From contig JACEVL010000160.1 in NCBI GenBank assembly GCA_020284085.1, positions 285,001 through 349,000 of the forward strand: DNA of 64,000 nt, read 5' to 3'. A program made the position numbers and the translations under genes. Of this stretch, positions 59,845 through 64,000 are shown piece by piece. This stretch comes from Aporrectodea caliginosa (lineage: Eukaryota; Annelida; Clitellata; Crassiclitellata; Lumbricidae). A model generated the notes under the pieces. It made no database searches. It was not told the DNA's origin and saw only the letters and a list, made by a program, of their open reading frames with translations. The first letter of the stretch is position 1. Each line of letters begins with the position of its first letter.

Positions 59845-59930
59845 GACAGCTTAAAGCGAGCGCCTCTGATTGGTGTTCACTGTGAGAGGCGCTTTATAAA
59901 TTTATAAAATACAATACAATACAATAAAGA
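59845..59930 (+). mobile_element. LINE 3' end with perfect stem-loop and (ACAAT)n tail
   Basis: Stem GCGCCTCT/AGAGGCGC (59860-59867, 59885-59892), 17-nt loop GATTGGTGTTCACTGTG, then TTTATAAATTTATAAAA and ACAAT repeats. Confidence 0.7.
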
Positions 59931-60766
59931 GTTCAATTTTACATTTTGCATACAATGTTCACAAGATTTGGAGCAGCAACTACTGAACAGCAGGTGCAGA
60001 ATTACAGAGAAGAGACTGAAGGATGAGAGAGGTAAAGATTAGACATTTATAACTGACTATGCATGACAAGCATGGACTAAGTTGAAAAATATGCAATAAA
60101 AGCACTCAGAAGGCAATGCAACAGAGTTTTCTGCATAATTTTCACAGAGACACTAAGATTATCCCTCAAAAGATTTCATACTAAACTTCAACCACATAAC
60201 TAATTTTGCATTAACAAGTGTGGCGCCACACACCAAAACCAGTATTAAGGTGATTTTGCAACATATTGAGTTTGATATGTCATTTCAAAGATCTTGCATC
60301 AGGCTTCAAAATGACACAAAAATTATTGCTCTAGCTTTATTGTAACTCAAGATATAAGGCAAAAAGTGATCCAATTTAATTAATTAATTAACTTAATTAA
60401 AACACAACAATATGTGTATTAAAAGCATTAAAAATAGCCTTAAAACTCGTTTTTAACAAAAATATACGAAATGACTATTTTCCACATATTTTGATATTAG
60501 ATTCTGCCAAAAAAAACGAAAAACACAAAAAATAGTTTCTGGCCTATTACTCTATTGTGTGGTTTCCGACATAATACCGATTTTGGTCTGGACTGCCACA
60601 AATCTGTTTAACTTACACAGGTCTGAGAGCTAAGTTATATTAAAATTAACTAGTGATTTTTTTAAAGTGTTCACAGACAGAGTCACAGAGGACATACTGA
60701 AACAGTTTTCGTGTGCTCACCAATTGTGATTAAAACAAGCACTTTTCACCAAATTAGTCAGCTCTT
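59931..60766. other. No supported gene
   Basis: AT-rich with many A runs, no domain-bearing frame. Confidence 0.45.
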
Positions 60767-61560
60767 CTACCAAATCCAATGCAATATGAAGTCTATTTCA
60801 AATTTCTCAGAGTCTAACTGAGTTTTCTTCTGAACAGTGTCAGTTGGTAACACAATATGTTGAGAACAAGTAGATCTGATTGGTTGGATGGCTGTGAGCA
60901 GCTGGCTTATACAAAACAGCTGAAAAGTTGTAGCAACGCCAAAATGCTGTTTGCTTTTCTGTGTTACTGCAAGAGTTGCTTTGGCATCAAGTGACATTGG
61001 AACCTCATCCATATAAAAAATGACATCATCTCTTCAGCTAAGTTCAGTCCAATCTTTCCCCACAACTGTGGAAACTCATCAACGTTTCCTTCTTATCTTC
61101 TGGAAGTTTCCATTGCATACACTGACAATTAATTCATTGCCCCACATAATGTATAAAAGGACTAAGTAGTAGTGAATCTGTGACTATCATATTGTGTGCC
61201 TGAATTTTAGCCTGAGCTGCATCATTGCAGTTATAGGTAAAGTTCAATGGTCTTCTGTCTAGGATAAAATCCAGTACTTCAGCAGCCATTTAGTAGACTT
61301 AGCTCTTCACATCCTTCTCTACAGATGATGTCCATTCGTCTCTCTTGACTCAAAGACTTCTCATCAACCAAAAGCTCCAGACTGAAATTCGTAACAAGTA
61401 GATTTTCTTCCATAGATCATGAAATGGAACATCTTATCAATACCAAAACCCCTTTCAGCAAGCAGCAACATGGCTTTTAAATAAGCATTTAAGTATGCAT
61501 ACATCTTAGTAAAGCTTTGTATAGGTTGTACTGCTAATGTGTGACTCTCCATTGCATAAA
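60767..61560 (-). pseudogene. Degenerate pogo/Tigger-like transposase
   Basis: On the minus strand, DDVIFYMDEVPMSLDAKATL resembles the NMDE-x-P-x-x-FD catalytic block of pogo/Tigger (Tc1-mariner) transposases. Further upstream, 61364-61552 has a frame with QSFTKMYAYLNAYLKAMLLL. The pieces lie in different frames with stops between, including TGA just before DDV. Recognition rests mainly on the MDEVP block, so the family call is tentative. Confidence 0.4.
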
Positions 61561-62321
61561 ATGATGTTGCATAAATTTATCTATGTAGCAGTATTTGAGT
61601 TCTTTGAAAGCACGGCTCTTCTGTTAATCTGTTGTCTTCAGTTTCAAATCAGACTAAGTAAAGAGATATCCAAGTCCACCCAAAAACAGATATGCAGAAG
61701 TCAGTCATCAATTTTTTTAAAACTTTTATACCACTGCATTCTAACATTATTTAATGTTAAAAATCATACATATCGGTGGAATAACTATTCTGTAACATTT
61801 GTTCTTCTTGATACTAATGAGCATCTGGGTTCAAGATGTTAATTTTCTGAGGCCACTGTCATGTAGAACTAAGTAAATGAGAAACTAACACTGCAAACCT
61901 AGAAGTATCGTTTTGCCAATAAACTTTAATATGTTGTGTGATCTAATTGCCTCTGGCCTGTACAATATTATTTGTCTGTATAATTAAATCAATCAGAGTT
62001 CGCAAGGAGGCACATTGTTTCCATCAATATGCTTGCACGCCTTTTTACATATCTTTACATTTGAAGATATTGTGCTTACATTCTTCGAATTACCCTCACA
62101 TCCCCACCCCATCCCTGCCCGTTTTCAACTCATTCCCCGCCCCATCCCCACAGGACTACATCACATGCCCCGCAAAGAGTTTGCACCAATTAAAATGAAA
62201 CAATATTAGCTTACAAAGCCATTTGTATTGCTGATCAAATTACTAAAACACATTGTAAATAAAACAGACTATCTTATCGAAAGTTTGCAATATAGTCTAT
62301 ACAGTTAATAGACCAGTGCTT
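61561..62321. other. No supported gene
   Basis: AT-rich, only chance frames; may include the decayed 5' part of the pogo-like element. Confidence 0.45.
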
Positions 62322-62455
62322 CCCAATCTTTTATGGCTACGGAACCCGTTTCATATGAAAATTCTTCAACAAACCCCCAAACATTTTAGTCAGCTCTGTC
62401 TGCCAAGCCTCAGATACTTGTAAATGAGTAAAAGCATAAGTTGAGAGGCAGTAGT
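62322..62455. mobile_element. hAT-like terminus
   Basis: CAGTGCTTCCCAATCTTTTA and GGCTACGGAACCC are typical of old hAT ends. The partner end was not found; the LINE tail begins close by. Confidence 0.4.
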
Positions 62456-62851
62456 GTAGTCAAATCAAATCAAAATCATTTATTTGGTGACCAACAAACA
62501 ACAGTAGTACACAATCAATGGGAAAGTAGAGTCACACAGGGGACCCTGAAAGGGTCTTACGGCCCCGCTAAGTAGGGCCCCTAAGGTTGCAGTACAGCCT
62601 CATGAGGAAAGCCAATGTATTTAACTGGTCTGAAACTAAGCGTATTAAACAACAAAACGATAAATCTTAACTAATGACTCAGCAACACACATATTAGGTC
62701 AACAGTCAATTTGTGTGAATATCTATGACACAATTAACTTAGGCTCACATTTAAACTCATTTTAAACATGTTAATTTCAAACATTTTAAACATGTGGATG
62801 GGGTGGATAAGTAACTGCTGTTGTATCAAAAAGGTTCTTGGGAGCCCTGGG
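62455..62851 (-). mobile_element. 3' UTR and tail of the reverse transcriptase element
   Basis: Noncoding continuation of the element on the minus strand. It ends at about 62460 in short TTTGA repeats (plus strand TCAAATCAAATCAAAATC), the expected tail. Confidence 0.65.
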
Positions 62852-64000
62852 TCAGTCATTTCCAATTAAAAAGTGATGCAGCGCTCTTTTGAAGAGGCAT
62901 AAATTAGGGAGTTCCCTAATAGACTGTGGAATCTCATTCCAAGTTGATGCCCCTATATATCTGACAGAGAATAGTCGGGTATTTGTGTGGGCAAAAGGTT
63001 TGTGGTACAGATTAGAAGTTCTAGTCATGTGGGAGTGGATGTCCGAAGTGTGACGAAAAAACTTATTAAATACTGGAGGTAGGAGGCCACGATCATATCG
63101 GAACATAAACTGCCCTATCTGGGCACTTCTTATCTGGTCGATTTGCAGGAAATTAAGCTCTTGGAATTTATTTTTGGTGTGGGCCCCATAAGGGATTCGA
63201 GCCACATATCGAACTGCTCGTTTTTGTAAGATAACTAATCTTGCAAGACTGGTTTTATAGGTTGAAGCCCAAACTATATTGCAATATGTTAAGTAGGGGT
63301 AGATGAGGGTGTAATATAGTGTTTTACGGATTTCGGGCGGTACTAGTTGCGAAGTGCGAGATAGTATACCAATATTTTTGGATATTTTGATAGATATATT
63401 TTTTATGTGTTCTTTCCAGGAAAGGTGCTGATCTATGTACACCCCTAGAAACTTAGTCGTTACTACTTGGGTGATTGGGGTACCCTCTATACATATCCTT
63501 AAATGTTCAGGAGGACTGCCTTTCCTGTGGGATTTAAAGAGTATATAGTTAGTTTTTTCAAGGTTAAGAGTTAATTTATTAGCATGGAACCACTCAGTTA
63601 TGAATTTTAACTCTGTGTTTACAGTAGAGTACAGGGAGTCTAGAGAAGTATGGGAATAAAATACATTAGAATCATCAGCAAATAGTATAAAGAACATGAG
63701 GGAGGAAGCATTTGGTAAATCATTAATATAAATTAGGAATAATAGGGGACCTAGAATAGATCCCTGCGGAACTCCAAAGTTAATGTTCCGTAAGTCCGAG
63801 AGAGAACCATTACAACTAACTAGCTGGGACCTGTTCATAAAATAACTGATAAACCATTCAAGCTGTATACCTCGGATCCCATAATTAGTTAGTTTTTTTA
63901 TTAGGATAGCATGATTTACAGTATCGAATGCCTTGGCAAGATCGAAGAATAGTCCAATGGAGTATTCGTTATTTTCAATAGCATTTGAAATTTTATCCTG
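62852..64000 (-). CDS. Non-LTR retrotransposon reverse transcriptase, C-terminal part (runs off the window)
   Basis: 383 codons open to the window edge, stop at 62852. The frame covers the second half of the reverse transcriptase: motif A GLFFDLAKAFDTVNH, motif B NFGVPQGSILGPLLFLIYIN, catalytic FADDSNVFYSH, then GVYIDQHLSWKEHI of the thumb. The C-terminal domain contains CNIVWASTYKTSLARLVILQ and ends NLCLFKRALHHFLIGND. Copying in the family is by target-primed reverse transcription. Motifs fit a CR1/Jockey-type clade. No stop or frameshift is seen, so this copy is young or still functional in its 3' half. The 5' part with endonuclease lies beyond 64000. Confidence 0.9.
   Translation of the reverse strand, partial: QDKISNAIENNEYSIGLFFDLAKAFDTVNHAILIKKLTNYGIRGIQLEWFISYFMNRSQLVSCNGSLSDLRNINFGVPQGSILGPLLFLIYINDLPNASSLMFFILFADDSNVFYSHTSLDSLYSTVNTELKFITEWFHANKLTLNLEKTNYILFKSHRKGSPPEHLRICIEGTPITQVVTTKFLGVYIDQHLSWKEHIKNISIKISKNIGILSRTSQLVPPEIRKTLYYTLIYPYLTYCNIVWASTYKTSLARLVILQKRAVRYVARIPYGAHTKNKFQELNFLQIDQIRSAQIGQFMFRYDRGLLPPVFNKFFRHTSDIHSHMTRTSNLYHKPFAHTNTRLFSVRYIGASTWNEIPQSIRELPNLCLFKRALHHFLIGND

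Overview
The window looks like a piece of a large animal nuclear genome, probably a marine invertebrate. It has one gene split into many small exons with GT-AG introns. It is also full of LINE 3' ends, tRNA-derived SINEs, MITEs, a P-type DNA transposon, a solo LTR and long microsatellites. There is no sign of bacterial operons, ribosome binding sites or CRISPR. I cannot name the species.

The only confident host gene is on the minus strand from about 54.5 kb down to 30.35 kb. Nineteen exons join with consistent phases into 936 codons that match OSBPL8/OSBPL5 (ORP8/ORP5), the lipid-exchange proteins anchored in the ER at contacts with the plasma membrane. They encode an N-terminal linker, a PH domain, an acidic linker, the OSBP-related lipid-binding domain and a C-terminal membrane anchor. 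The first coding exon was not found; a possible alternative first exon lies at 52985-53078.

Layout. 1-23.8 kb: gene-poor, rich in CpG and in the octamer TAGGCCTA, packed with microsatellites, LINE tails, SINEs, a hAT-like MITE (1689-2468), a MITE with internal hairpin (3308-3675), a solo LTR (16039-16809) that interrupts a small ORF, and a MITE between two near-identical 85-bp direct repeats (21934-22526). 23.76-23.99 kb: a fold-back element at a composition boundary. 24-30.35 kb: AT-rich, CpG-poor, no exons, perhaps the 3' UTR and flank of the OSBPL8-like gene. 30.35-54.5 kb: the gene, with introns holding a 26-bp and a 21-bp minisatellite, copies of a 60-71-bp palindromic TTAA element, a hAT zinc-finger remnant and a 4,482-bp P element (44654-49135). 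54.5-62.4 kb: repeats, including a degenerate pogo-like transposase. 62.45-64 kb: 3' part of a non-LTR retrotransposon with an intact reverse transcriptase frame that runs off the window.

Most interesting structures: the P element with exact ends, a 7-bp target duplication, a palindromic target and a THAP/catalytic junction; the tiny TTAA palindromic family; and LINE 3' ends that share a stem-loop with a compensatory base-pair change and a TATA(A/T)A stretch but carry different short-repeat tails.
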